A stretch of DNA of 18,373 nucleotides from Planctomycetota bacterium (GCA_031270145.1 JAISYD010000074.1:1-18373), one strand, 5' to 3'. Shown: positions 6,893-14,975, counted from the first letter of the stretch. A program made the numbers and translations. Notes: generated from the letters alone by a model not told the origin.

Positions 6893-7585
6893 TCAGGCAA
6901 GCCCATAGCGCCGCAGGGCGTCGACAACGCGGCTGTGGATGGCGGCCTGGCCGGCCATGCCGTCGCCGTCCCGGCAATCGACGACGCCGATCTCCCCCGG
7001 CCGCTTTTTCGCCAATTTCAGGTATTCCTCCCGCACCCGGGCCTGGAAGTCCCGGTCAGCCTCGTGGATGTCGGCCGCGCCCCGCAGATATTCCCGATCC
7101 GGCCCGGCCCGCCCGCCCGACAGGCGGTCCAGGGAAAAAGACAGCGGCGCGTCCAGGTAAAGGGTGAGATCGGGGCGGGGGATGCCGTGTTGCCCGTACT
7201 CCAGCTTTTCAATCCAGGCGAGAGTTTTTTCCCGCTCGGCCGGATCCGCGGTGCGCGCCCCCTGGTAGGCCAGGTTGGAGAACAGGTAGCGATCCGCGAG
7301 TACCGTCCCGCCCGCCTGGATCGCCTGGCGCAATTCCGCCGCCGCCTCCCGCCGATCCAGGGCGTACAGCAGGGCGGCGAGACGCGGATGCACCCGCTCG
7401 AGGCCGCCGAATTCGCCCCGGAGATAGGCGGCGATCATCTCCCCGTAGGGGGCGGCGTCCAGGCGAGGAAAATGGAGCGCGACCGGTTTTTTCCCGGTTT
7501 TCCGGAAAAAATCGGCCAGCCGCGCCAATTGCGTCGATTTTCCCGAGCCGTCGCCCCCCTCGAGAACCAGGAACATTCCATTCAT
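6893..7585 (-). CDS. tmk: dTMP (thymidylate) kinase
   Basis: 230 residues, slightly longer than the usual 205-215. The protein phosphorylates dTMP to dTDP with ATP in the cytoplasm. The P-loop GGDGSGKST lies at 10-18. HFPR at 38-41 stands where classical bacterial enzymes have the TREPGG motif, and DRY at 98-100 is followed by SNLAYQGA. A LID-like segment (RLSGGRAGPDREYLRG) lies near 154-170. The FPR form with the RGEFGGL/VHPRLAALLYALDR region resembles a non-classical branch of thymidylate kinases, so a related nucleoside monophosphate kinase cannot be fully excluded. The ATG at 7585 has GGGAGG five bases upstream. It starts 30 bases after the MacB-type permease gene and precedes the UbiA-like gene, so it is probably co-transcribed with an exporter, an unusual setting for a housekeeping enzyme. 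Confidence 0.88.
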   Translation of the reverse strand: MNGMFLVLEGGDGSGKSTQLARLADFFRKTGKKPVALHFPRLDAAPYGEMIAAYLRGEFGGLERVHPRLAALLYALDRREAAAELRQAIQAGGTVLADRYLFSNLAYQGARTADPAEREKTLAWIEKLEYGQHGIPRPDLTLYLDAPLSFSLDRLSGGRAGPDREYLRGAADIHEADRDFQARVREEYLKLAKKRPGEIGVVDCRDGDGMAGQAAIHSRVVDALRRYGLA

Positions 7586-7615
7586 GCCGACCTCCCGCCT
7601 TCAGGATGAACGGCG

Positions 7616-8842
7616 TCATTCATAGCGCAAAGCCTCCACCGGGTCAAGCCTGGCCGCCCGCTTGGCTGGATAATAGCCGAAAAACACCCCCACGCCGACC
7701 GAAACCACCAGGGCCAGGGCGATGCTGTCCAGGGCCACCAGGGTGGAAAATTCGGAACCCGCCGCGCGGGCCAGGACGGGGATGGCCTTCGCCACCCCCA
7801 CCCCGAATAAAACACCCAGCGCCCCGCCGCAGCCGCTGATCAAAACCGCCTCGAAGAGGAACTGGGTCAGGATGTCGCGCTCCCGCGCTCCGATGGCCTT
7901 CCGCAGGCCGATTTCGCGGGTCCGCTCCGCCACCGTCACCAGCATGATGTTCATGATGCCGATGCCGCCGACCAAAAGGGAAATGCCGCCGAGGCTGCCG
8001 AGGAGGATGGACAGGGTGGTCCCGAAAGTGGTGGCCATTTCAATGATTTCGGCCTGGTCGCGGACGTTGAAGTCGCTTTCGGCGCCGGCGGCGATGCGGT
8101 GGCGCTCCCGGAGCAGCTTGTCGATCGCCTGGACGACCGGGGCGTTGCCTTCGGGCGTTTCGTGGGTAAGCACGTCGATTTCCTGGATCCGGTTCACCCC
8201 CAGCAGTTGCTTCATGGCAGTGGAGACGGGGATGACGGCCTGGTCGTCCGGGTTGGCCCAACCCTGATCCCCCTTGCCCTTCAAGACGCCGACGACCCGG
8301 TAGTTGACGCCCTTGATCTTGACGGTCTCGCCCACCGGCTCGTCCTTGCCGAAAAGGTTTTCGGCCGTGGTGGGGCCGATGACCGCCACCCGGGCCAGGC
8401 GATCCACCTCGATGTCGGTGAAGTTGCGGCCATGGTCGATCTCGAAGCCGCGGATATCCAGGTAGGCGGGCGAGACGCCGTAAACGGGGACGGCGGCGTT
8501 CTTGTTGAAGTATTTCAGTTGCTGGCTCCGGGACACCACGGGCGACACCAGGCGCACGCCGGGAACCTTGGCCGCCACGGCCAGGGCGTCCTCCAGGGTC
8601 ATGGTCTGGACCTGGCCGGAGGCCACGCCGCGCCGGCCGGCCTGGCCGGGGCGGACGATGAGCAGATTGGCCCCCAGGCTGGAGACGCGGCTCATGATGC
8701 TTTCCCGCGTCCCCTCGCCCAGCGCCAGCATGGAGATGACGGCGGCAACGCCGATGATGATGCCCAGTACCGCGAGGAAGCTCCGGAGCTTGTTGGCGAG
8801 AAGGGCCTTCAGGCCGACCTTGACCAGCATCCAAATCAACAC
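7616..8842 (-). CDS. MacB-type ABC transporter permease (FtsX/MacB_PCD fold)
   Basis: 408 residues. One membrane helix near 20-42 (NKLRSFLAVLGIIIGVAAVI) is followed by a large periplasmic domain (about 43-280), including SSLGANLLIVRPG and VAVIGPTTAENLFG, both typical of MacB_PCD. Three more helices form the FtsX domain, with the motif GGIGIMNIMLVTVAERTREIGLRKAIGA near 292-319. The protein ends PAKRAARLDPVEALRYE, the family C-terminus. It lacks the ATPase domain, which is the separate gene upstream. Such systems extract substrates from the periplasm or inner membrane and push them out with an adaptor (MacA, upstream) and an outer membrane channel (not in view). The start is uncertain: GTG 8842, TTG 8839 (4-base overlap with the ATPase stop) or ATG 8830. 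All keep the first helix. Confidence 0.92.
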   Translation of the reverse strand: MLIWMLVKVGLKALLANKLRSFLAVLGIIIGVAAVISMLALGEGTRESIMSRVSSLGANLLIVRPGQAGRRGVASGQVQTMTLEDALAVAAKVPGVRLVSPVVSRSQQLKYFNKNAAVPVYGVSPAYLDIRGFEIDHGRNFTDIEVDRLARVAVIGPTTAENLFGKDEPVGETVKIKGVNYRVVGVLKGKGDQGWANPDDQAVIPVSTAMKQLLGVNRIQEIDVLTHETPEGNAPVVQAIDKLLRERHRIAAGAESDFNVRDQAEIIEMATTFGTTLSILLGSLGGISLLVGGIGIMNIMLVTVAERTREIGLRKAIGARERDILTQFLFEAVLISGCGGALGVLFGVGVAKAIPVLARAAGSEFSTLVALDSIALALVVSVGVGVFFGYYPAKRAARLDPVEALRYE

Positions 8843-9579
8843 GCGGCCACCGCCTTTCCCGCCGGGTCGATCGCGAAGCGCGCGGATTCCCGAAGCGTCA
8901 CCGAATCGGGCGGGACCACCCGGCCGTCCGACATGTGGATGCGCCGCCGTCCGAACCGGGCCACCTCCGGGTCATGGGTGACGATGACGATGGTGCGGCC
9001 ATCGGCGTTCAGGGCATGGAACAGGGCGAGGATTTCGGCGCCGGTGCGGGAGTCGAGATTTCCGGTGGGCTCGTCGGCCAAGATCAGGGCCGGCTGGCCG
9101 ACCAGGGCCCGGGCCACCGCCACCCGCTGCCGTTGGCCGCCCGAGAGCTGGTTCGACTCGTTGTTCATACGGTCGGCCAAGCCCACCCGCTCCAGGGCCG
9201 CCCGCGCCGCCGGGCGGGGATCGGCCACCCCGGCGTAAATCAGCGGCATTTCGACATTCTCCAGGGCGGTCAGCTTGGGCAGGAGGTGGAAGCCCTGGAA
9301 GACGAAGCCGATCTTGCGGTTGCGGATGCCGGCCAGCCGATCCCCGGAAAGTTTGGCCGCCTCCTCGCCGTCCAGGAAATATTCCCCGCTGTCCGGGTGA
9401 TCCAGGCAGCCCAGCACCTGCATGAGGGTGGACTTGCCGCTGCCGGAGGCGCCGGTGATGGCGACCATCTCGCCCGGTTCCACCAGGACATCGACCCCGT
9501 CCAGGGCATGGATCTCCTGTCCGCCCACCCGGTAGGTTTTTCGGAGCCGCCTGGCGTCTATGACCGGCGTCGTGGCCAT
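8836..9579 (-). CDS. MacB/LolD-type ABC transporter ATP-binding protein
   Basis: 247 residues from the ATG at 9579. All ABC motifs are intact: Walker A GASGSGKST (43-51), Q-loop glutamine 95 in GFVFQGFHLL, signature LSGGQ (145-149), Walker B LILADE (165-170) and H-loop H202 in VTHD. GNLDSRTG after Walker B is typical of the MacB/LolD class. A longer reading frame reaches 9615, but GGGGGAGG at 9587-9594 sits seven bases before the 9579 ATG, while the upstream ATG has no ribosome site. The gene overlaps the start of the permease gene and powers it. It has its own candidate promoter in the gap after macA. Confidence 0.94.
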   Translation of the reverse strand: MATTPVIDARRLRKTYRVGGQEIHALDGVDVLVEPGEMVAITGASGSGKSTLMQVLGCLDHPDSGEYFLDGEEAAKLSGDRLAGIRNRKIGFVFQGFHLLPKLTALENVEMPLIYAGVADPRPAARAALERVGLADRMNNESNQLSGGQRQRVAVARALVGQPALILADEPTGNLDSRTGAEILALFHALNADGRTIVIVTHDPEVARFGRRRIHMSDGRVVPPDSVTLRESARFAIDPAGKAVAAC

Positions 9580-9586
9580 TATAGTG

Positions 9587-9594
9587 CCTCCCCC
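9587..9594 (-). promoter_or_regulatory. Ribosome binding site that sets the ABC ATPase start
   Basis: GGGGGAGG lies seven bases before the ATG at 9579. It rules in favour of this start over the in-frame ATG at 9615. Confidence 0.65.
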
Positions 9595-9645
9595 AGCCGT
9601 TTGATCGGCGGACATTTCGTTTTTATCCAGACATTCTGAACGGGC

Positions 9646-9674
9646 ATTATTTAGTTATAACATATTATTGTTAA
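9646..9674 (-). promoter_or_regulatory. Candidate promoter for ABC ATPase-permease-tmk
   Basis: On the minus strand: -35 TTAACA (9669-9674), a 17-base spacer, and -10 AATAAT (9646-9651), each 5 of 6 to consensus. Transcription would start near 9639, about 60 bases before the ATPase ATG. The whole stretch 9640-9685 is strikingly AT-rich, which makes chance matches easier, so confidence is moderate. Confidence 0.5.
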
Positions 9675-9682
9675 ATATGTTA
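9658..9682. repeat. AT-rich inverted repeat overlapping the -35 region
   Basis: TAACATATT and AATATGTTA are perfect 9-bp arms around a 7-base spacer. The repeat covers the -35 box and part of the spacer of the candidate promoter. This is the classic place for a repressor dimer of the TetR or MarR kind, but no regulator gene is in the window. Confidence 0.5.
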
Positions 9683-9686
9683 GATT

Positions 9687-11093
9687 TTATCGGCGCCCCA
9701 TGCCGGGCGGACCGCCCGGACCAGGCGGACGCCCGGCCCAGCGGTTGTCGTCCCCGTTCTGGAGCAACAGCACCTCGTCGCCCTCGGACAGGCCGGAGAC
9801 GATTTCAATCTGGTAGCCGTCGGTGATGCCCACCTCCACCTGGCGCTCCTCCTCGATTCCGCCCGGCTTTATCAGCGTCACAAAGGACTGCCGCCGGGAA
9901 TAATCGGGCTCGGCCTGTCCGCCGCCGGAATCCGGTCCGGCCGCGATTCCGGCGCCGCCTTCGCGTTTCGCCGCTTTCCGAACCACCGCCCCGACGGGGA
10001 CATGGATCGCGTCCCGCCGCGAGTCGACGCGGAAGAGCACATTGGTGGTCATTTCCGGCTTTAGCAATTTTTTCCGGGGGCCGGTGACCTCCACCTTCAC
10101 GTCGAAGGTGACGACATTCGACTCGACCACCCCGGTGGTGGCCACCCGCACCACCTTCCCGGGGAACTCCACCCCTTTGTAGGCGTCGGCGGTGACGACG
10201 GCCTCGACGCCGGGAACCACCCCCCGGATATCGGCCTCGTCCACCGCCGCGATGGCGTAAATGCGGGAAAGATCGATAATCTTCATGGCGGTGGTGCCGC
10301 CGCCGACGTTCGACACCCCGGAGGCGACGATAAACCCCTCCTGGATGGTGCGGTTGGAAACCACCCCGCTAATTGGGGAAAACACCTCCGTCTCCTTCAG
10401 GCGCTGCTCGGCGTCGGCGAGGGAGACGGCGTCGTTCTCGACCTGGGCGGTGGCGATGGCGACTTCCTGGCGGGTGCGCTCCAGTTCCAGGGCCTGGACC
10501 TTCAGATCGTCCATCTTGGTTCCGGCGTTGATCCAGGCCGATTCGGCCTGAATTCTCCGGGTGACGGCGCTGTCCAGCGCTTCGCGGGTGGTGACTTTCT
10601 GCTCGAAAAGCCGCTGTTCCCGTTGCAGCCTGGCGGTGTATTCGCCGAGCTCGGCCTCGGCCGACTTGAGATCCGCCTCCGCCCTGGCGGCGTCGGCCCG
10701 GAGCTTGGCCTCCGCCGCCTCGACCGCGATCTTCACCTGCGCCAGCTTGGCCTCGGACATGGCGAGGTTGGCCCGGATGCGGGCCACCGAGCGCTCCTCG
10801 TCGACGGGATCAAGCTTGAAAAGGAGCATGCCCTGCCGCACCTCGTCCGAAACGTCGACCAGAATTTTAACCACCTCGCCCGAGGCCTTGGACTTGATTT
10901 CCACCTCGCGCTCCGGCTCAATCCGACCCGAGGCGGAGACGGTGATCTCGATGTCCCCCCGCCCGGCCCGGACGGTTTGCCTTCCCGGTACGCCTCCCGC
11001 TCCGGCCGCCCCGTCCGACCCGGAATAACCGTAGCGCCAAAACAGGACGCCGGCGGCCGCCAGCAACAACAACGCCAGGATGATCTTTTTCAT
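9687..11093 (-). CDS. MacA-like periplasmic adaptor (HlyD/RND membrane fusion protein)
   Basis: 468 residues. An N-terminal membrane anchor (MKKIILALLLLAAAGVLFW) is followed by a biotinyl-lipoyl half motif (GRIEPEREVEIKSKASGEVV, near 56-75). A long charged alpha-helical hairpin rich in Ala, Glu and Arg covers about 105-245. The second lipoyl half is VFSPISGVVSNRTIQEG, and beta-barrel and membrane-proximal domains follow. An extra Gly-rich insert lies near 385-405 and the tail is Gly/Pro-rich (PPGPGGPPGMGRR). Adaptors of this class link a MacB-type ABC pump in the inner membrane to an outer membrane channel. The partner ATPase and permease follow after 107 bases. The leader before the ATG contains a small CGGCC-TTC-GGCCG hairpin and GGGAG nine bases upstream. 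I found no clear -35/-10 for it. No TolC gene is in the window. Confidence 0.92.
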   Translation of the reverse strand: MKKIILALLLLAAAGVLFWRYGYSGSDGAAGAGGVPGRQTVRAGRGDIEITVSASGRIEPEREVEIKSKASGEVVKILVDVSDEVRQGMLLFKLDPVDEERSVARIRANLAMSEAKLAQVKIAVEAAEAKLRADAARAEADLKSAEAELGEYTARLQREQRLFEQKVTTREALDSAVTRRIQAESAWINAGTKMDDLKVQALELERTRQEVAIATAQVENDAVSLADAEQRLKETEVFSPISGVVSNRTIQEGFIVASGVSNVGGGTTAMKIIDLSRIYAIAAVDEADIRGVVPGVEAVVTADAYKGVEFPGKVVRVATTGVVESNVVTFDVKVEVTGPRKKLLKPEMTTNVLFRVDSRRDAIHVPVGAVVRKAAKREGGAGIAAGPDSGGGQAEPDYSRRQSFVTLIKPGGIEEERQVEVGITDGYQIEIVSGLSEGDEVLLLQNGDDNRWAGRPPGPGGPPGMGRR

Positions 11094-11173
11094 TGCCTTG
11101 CTCTCCCGCCCGGCCGAAGGCCGAACCGGCTTTTCTCCGGGCTGTCAGGTAGTGTCGGGCCCGGCCGGATTAT

Positions 11174-11222
11174 TACGGGAAAAACGGCTTGAGGCCGGGT
11201 GTCGCGCGGGAAAATCCCGCGC
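11174..11222 (-). terminator. Terminator-like pair of stem-loops after the HgdB-like gene
   Basis: Four bases after the stop at 11227, GCGCGGGA and TCCCGCGC form a perfect 8-bp stem with a 3-base loop (11204-11222). A smaller hairpin CGGC-CTCAA-GCCG follows, and is itself followed on the minus strand by TTTTT. Together they probably separate this gene from macA. Confidence 0.55.
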
Positions 11223-11226
11223 CCGG

Positions 11227-12465
11227 TCAGGCCGGCGCCGCTTCCGTCCGGCGGGGCTCGGTCGCGTAATGCATGACCGGAACCAGGCTTTGGTTGGGAT
11301 TGCCGGAGCCGTCGTAGAAATTGCTGATGATCGGAACGCCCAATTCCCTTTCCAGGCGCGGGAAAATGGAGGTGGTGATGGTTCCGGGCATGCAGAACAT
11401 GGGGCTGGCGTTGACGATGGCCCTGGCGCCGTCCAGCTTGACGAAAAGGACGGCCCGGCCCAGGGTGAGGATCGCCTCGCCCTCGAACTGCCAGGGGAGA
11501 TAGCGCATGCCGGCCTCCAGGACCTGGTCGATGGGATGCTCGTGCCGGTCGGCGAGGATTTTCCCGGCCAGGCGGAGATATTTTTTCTCGACCCGGCTGT
11601 AGAACAACTCCGTTTCCAGCCAAATGCGGGCGCGCTCCAGGATCGCCGCCGGCCCCCGCTCCCGTTCGCGGTTCAGCAGGCGGCGCAGATGGTTGGTGTA
11701 GAAGAACCATTCGCCGATGGGCGCCAGCCAGGCCTCGCCCCCCAGTTCCTCGATGCGGCGGCAAAGGTCGTTGTTGAGGAAGGGGTCGCAGCGCACATAA
11801 ATTTCGCCAACCACGCCGATCAGGGGGCGGCGGTCCCGGTATTTCGGGAGATCCGCCAGGGCGTCGGCCGTCGCCCGGATCAAATCCGCGACCCGCCGCT
11901 TGTCGCCCGCGGCGAAGGCATCCTCAAGCAGGCGGGTTTGCCTTTCGATCAAGGCGTCCACGTCGCCTTTCCGTTTTTCATAGGGCCTGACCCGATGGAC
12001 GAATTTGCGCATGACGTCGGCCGCCATCAGGGCGTGGTATAGGAGGATGCGGGTACCCTGGTCCATGCCCTCATAGGCGTTTTCCGCCGAGGGCGACATG
12101 ATTTGCACGCCGTCCCAGCCCTTTTTGGCGAAAATGAGCCGGTCCAGCTTGGCGTATTGGCCAAAGCGGCAGGGGCCGCAGGCGGTGGGCATGAAGAAGA
12201 TCACCCGGTCCGGATCGACGCCGTCCCGCTCCATGGCGGCCAACAGGGCGCCGGCGGTGGCGGGACAGGGGACGCATTCCCCGCCGCCGGTGTGCTTGAG
12301 GCCCAGGGCCATGGTGGCCGCGTCCTCGGCGAGGGCCCGCGCGTCATAGCCGACGCGGCGGAAGACGGCGGCGAAGAAGCGCGCCCCCCACGGCTCCATC
12401 GGCGGCACATACAAAACCTTGCCGCCGCCGGGTCCGGATATTTTCGACTCTTCCAACCGTTGCAT
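11227..12465 (-). CDS. Stand-alone HgdB/COG3581-like 2-hydroxyacyl-CoA dehydratase/activase-type iron-sulfur protein
   Basis: 412 residues. Cysteines stand in conserved spots of the HgdB/BcrB-C superfamily: C64 and C67 in GGGECVPCPAT, C96 and C99 in TACGPCRFGQY, C226 in EIYVRCDPFLNNDL, and C358 in FCMPGTITTSIFPRL. They are the likely 4Fe-4S ligands. The family includes dehydratase subunits and the C-terminal parts of giant CoA-enzyme activases (COG3581). Here that module is alone, without the ATPase activase domain or a second subunit nearby. Its substrate is unknown, and benzoyl-CoA reductase or hydroxyglutaryl-CoA dehydratase activity should not be assumed. The frame runs open to 12666, but the ATG at 12465 has GGGAG about five bases upstream and a promoter sits at 12551-12578, so the longer form is not supported. 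It is probably a single-gene transcript. Confidence 0.8.
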   Translation of the reverse strand: MQRLEESKISGPGGGKVLYVPPMEPWGARFFAAVFRRVGYDARALAEDAATMALGLKHTGGGECVPCPATAGALLAAMERDGVDPDRVIFFMPTACGPCRFGQYAKLDRLIFAKKGWDGVQIMSPSAENAYEGMDQGTRILLYHALMAADVMRKFVHRVRPYEKRKGDVDALIERQTRLLEDAFAAGDKRRVADLIRATADALADLPKYRDRRPLIGVVGEIYVRCDPFLNNDLCRRIEELGGEAWLAPIGEWFFYTNHLRRLLNRERERGPAAILERARIWLETELFYSRVEKKYLRLAGKILADRHEHPIDQVLEAGMRYLPWQFEGEAILTLGRAVLFVKLDGARAIVNASPMFCMPGTITTSIFPRLERELGVPIISNFYDGSGNPNQSLVPVMHYATEPRRTEAAPA

Positions 12466-12550
12466 GCCCACTCCCGTCCAGCGCCCGAGGTACGTCCCGG
12501 AACGGCCGGGGAGCGCGGATCGTCCGCCGCCCCGTCCGGCAAGGCGAACC

Positions 12551-12578
12551 ATTGTAACCTTTTGCCCGATAGTTTCAA
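12551..12578 (-). promoter_or_regulatory. Promoter for the HgdB-like gene
   Basis: -35 TTGAAA (12573-12578), a 16-base spacer, and -10 TACAAT (12551-12556), each 5 of 6 to consensus. Transcription would start near 12544, leaving an 80-base leader. This agrees with the ATG at 12465 and excludes starts further upstream. Confidence 0.55.
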
Positions 12579-12688
12579 TCCCTTTAATGGCCCGAGGAAT
12601 CAAGGCCGGGGTTTGAGCGCCGATCCGGCGATGAAAACCTTGGCGCGAAGGATCGGAAATCACCATTCCAGCCCGCGATAAGCATATA

Positions 12689-13087
12689 TCATTCCGACAT
12701 GGCTATGGCATGGGATTGGAGAAAAGCGGCAATTTCCTCTTTGCCCATTTCTCCTTGCGCCGCGGCCAATACCATCTCCGCCAGTTCACTCGGATCGCAC
12801 TCAAGTTCAATTCCGTTGATGGACAGAAAAAGATAGGCGCAAGCCAATCCCGTCCGTTTGTTGCCATCGACAAAGGGATGATTCTTGATGATGTGAAACA
12901 GATAGGCCGCCGCCTTGGAAAAAACATCGGAGTGAAAATGCGCGCCATCAAGACCGGCTTGCGGCATGGCCAGAGCGGATTCAAGCAATTTCATGTCGCG
13001 AACCCCGTTCTCGCCGCCGAACAGGGATACCTGTTCGGCATGAATTTCCAACACCTCGAACAAGGCGAGAAACGCCGTTCTGCTCAT
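12689..13087 (-). CDS. doc: Doc-type (death-on-curing) Fic-fold toxin
   Basis: 132 residues, the usual size of Doc. The catalytic Fic motif is HPFVDGNKRTG at residues 70-80, in the Doc form (GNKRT instead of the GNGR of AMPylating Fic proteins). The N-terminal GGENGVRDMKLLESALAMPQ is also typical. Doc of phage P1 phosphorylates elongation factor EF-Tu and stops translation; the same action is likely here but is inferred from the family. The start ATG overlaps the stop of the antitoxin gene by four bases (ATGA), so the two are translationally coupled. All key motif residues are present, so the toxin looks intact. Base composition is less GC-rich than the flanking operons, which suggests acquisition by transfer. 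Confidence 0.93.
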   Translation of the reverse strand: MSRTAFLALFEVLEIHAEQVSLFGGENGVRDMKLLESALAMPQAGLDGAHFHSDVFSKAAAYLFHIIKNHPFVDGNKRTGLACAYLFLSINGIELECDPSELAEMVLAAAQGEMGKEEIAAFLQSHAIAMSE

Positions 13088-13311
13088 TTCGCCAGTTTCC
13101 GGAATGCCTCCCCATACTTCTTGATCATGCCCTTTCTCGCTTGCTTCAATTTGGCGGCCTTGGCAGGATCCGGCGCTGGGGCGATCAGGATGGAATTGCC
13201 GTCGGTGGATATTTCCAACGGCGTTTCCGGAGCGATATTCAGCAATTCCAGAATCGGCTTGTCGATGACCACGGCATAACTATTACCGTGCCGAGTGAGA
13301 GTTTTAATCAT
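13084..13311 (-). CDS. AbrB/MazE-type antitoxin (SpoVT-AbrB domain)
   Basis: 75 residues. The N-terminal half, roughly 1-47 (KTLTRHGNSYAVVIDKPILELLNI, then TPLEISTDGNSILI), is a swapped-hairpin SpoVT-AbrB DNA-binding domain. The basic C-terminus (about 50-75, AKAAKLKQARKGMIKKYGEAF) probably wraps and blocks the toxin. The ATG at 13311 has GGGAGG five bases upstream. It lies directly before doc with a 4-base overlap, the standard antitoxin-first order. Phage P1 Doc is paired with Phd, a different fold; AbrB-type partners for Doc are seen in other bacteria. The tandem 11-bp repeats just upstream are the likely site of autoregulation. Confidence 0.9.
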   Translation of the reverse strand: MIKTLTRHGNSYAVVIDKPILELLNIAPETPLEISTDGNSILIAPAPDPAKAAKLKQARKGMIKKYGEAFRKLAK

Positions 13312-13336
13312 TTCCGCCTCCCGTCTTCAATATCGC

Positions 13337-13358
13337 CATTGTAATGACATTGTATTGA
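13337..13358. promoter_or_regulatory. Candidate TA operator: tandem 11-bp repeat with internal palindromes
   Basis: CATTGTAATGA is followed at once by CATTGTATTGA (10 of 11 identical), a one-turn period. The arms CATT and AATG also form overlapping palindromes. On the minus strand each unit contains TACAAT, a good -10, so operator and promoter probably coincide. No clear -35 box is visible. Confidence 0.5.
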
Positions 13359-13406
13359 CCGAAACGCGGAAGTCCATTTGTTTTTCCGTTGTCGCGACCG
13401 TTCACA

Positions 13407-13433
13407 GCCGTTTTGCCGTCCCTGAAAAACGGC
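13407..13433. repeat. Stem-loop between livF and the TA module
   Basis: GCCGTTTT and AAAACGGC form a perfect 8-bp stem around an 11-base loop. It lies downstream of the livF terminator and may act as a back-up terminator or transcript-end structure. Confidence 0.4.
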
Positions 13434-13443
13434 AAGAGGCTTG

Positions 13444-13471
13444 AAAAATTCGCATAAAGGCGAATATTTTT
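13444..13471 (-). terminator. Terminator of the liv operon
   Basis: ATTCGC and GCGAAT form a 6-bp stem with a 6-base loop. On the minus strand the stem is followed by TTTTC, and on the plus strand by ATTTTT, so it can work both ways. It lies 28 bases after the livF stop and separates the operon from the TA module. Confidence 0.6.
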
Positions 13472-13498
13472 GCCGTCGGCATTCGCTGAAAGGAAAAT

Positions 13499-14218
13499 TC
13501 ACATGCCTAGATAGGCTTTTTTGACGTTCTCGTCGTTAAGAAGATTTTCGCAGGTGTTGTGCAGCACCACCTCGCCCGTCTGCAGCACATATCCCCTTGA
13601 AGCGGTGGCGAGGGCTATTTTCGAGTTCTGCTCGACAAAAAGGATGGTGGTACCCTCGGAATTTATCTTCCTGATGGCGATGAAGATTTCCTTGATGACA
13701 AGGGGGGCGAGGCCGAGGGAAGGCTCGTCCAGCAGCATCATCCTGGGTTTGTTGATGAGAGCGCGGCCGATGGCGAGCATCTGCTGCTCGCCGCCCGAAA
13801 GAGTGCCGCCCATCTGGGTCCGCCGCTCGAGAAGCCGGGGAAACAAGTCGTAGACGTTATGCAGATCGTTCCTGACGCCGGCGACGTCCTTTCGCAGGTA
13901 AGCTCCGGTCAGCAGGTTTTCCTCGACCGAAAGCTTGGCGAAAATATGCCTTCCCTCGAGTACCTGCATGAGGCCGAGGCCCACCACCTTGTTGCCGCGC
14001 AGGCGCTGGATGGGTTTCCCCCTGAACAGGATTTCGCCGCGCACGCCGCGCGGGCTGGTCAAGCCGGATATGGTCTGCAGGGTCGTCGTCTTGCCGGCTC
14101 CATTGGCGCCGATGAGGGTGACGATCTCGCCTTCGTCGACATGCAGATCGATGCCCTTGACCGAATGGATGTTTCCATAGAAGTAATGCAGGTTTTTCAC
14201 CTCCAGGAGCGGCGGCAT
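13499..14218 (-). CDS. livF: Branched-chain amino acid ABC transporter ATP-binding protein LivF
   Basis: 239 residues from the ATG at 14218. Walker A GANGAGKTT lies at 37-45, signature LSGGEQ at 140-145, and Walker B LLDEP at 162-166. VEQN at 195-198 has glutamine in place of the H-loop histidine, which is normal for LivF. The protein ends KKAYLGM, the usual LivF tail. It is one of the two ATPases that drive import of leucine, isoleucine, valine or related amino acids. A GTG at 14227 extends the frame by three codons, but that GTG lies inside the sequence GGGAGGTGA, which is an ideal ribosome site six bases before the ATG; the ATG is therefore the better start. It begins one base after the livG stop and is the last gene of the operon. 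Confidence 0.95.
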   Translation of the reverse strand: MPPLLEVKNLHYFYGNIHSVKGIDLHVDEGEIVTLIGANGAGKTTTLQTISGLTSPRGVRGEILFRGKPIQRLRGNKVVGLGLMQVLEGRHIFAKLSVEENLLTGAYLRKDVAGVRNDLHNVYDLFPRLLERRTQMGGTLSGGEQQMLAIGRALINKPRMMLLDEPSLGLAPLVIKEIFIAIRKINSEGTTILFVEQNSKIALATASRGYVLQTGEVVLHNTCENLLNDENVKKAYLGM

Positions 14219-14219
14219 G

Positions 14220-14964
<745 letters not shown>

Positions 14965-14975
<11 letters not shown>

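Noticed and set aside
9580..9615. Upstream ATG (9615) for the MacB-type ATPase
   Set aside because: No ribosome site precedes it, while GGGGGAGG sits seven bases before the ATG at 9579 and the shorter protein matches the usual start.
12466..12666. N-terminal extension of the HgdB-like gene to an ATG at 12666
   Set aside because: The extra 67 residues do not resemble the family, a promoter lies inside the region (12551-12578), and the ATG at 12465 has a good ribosome site.
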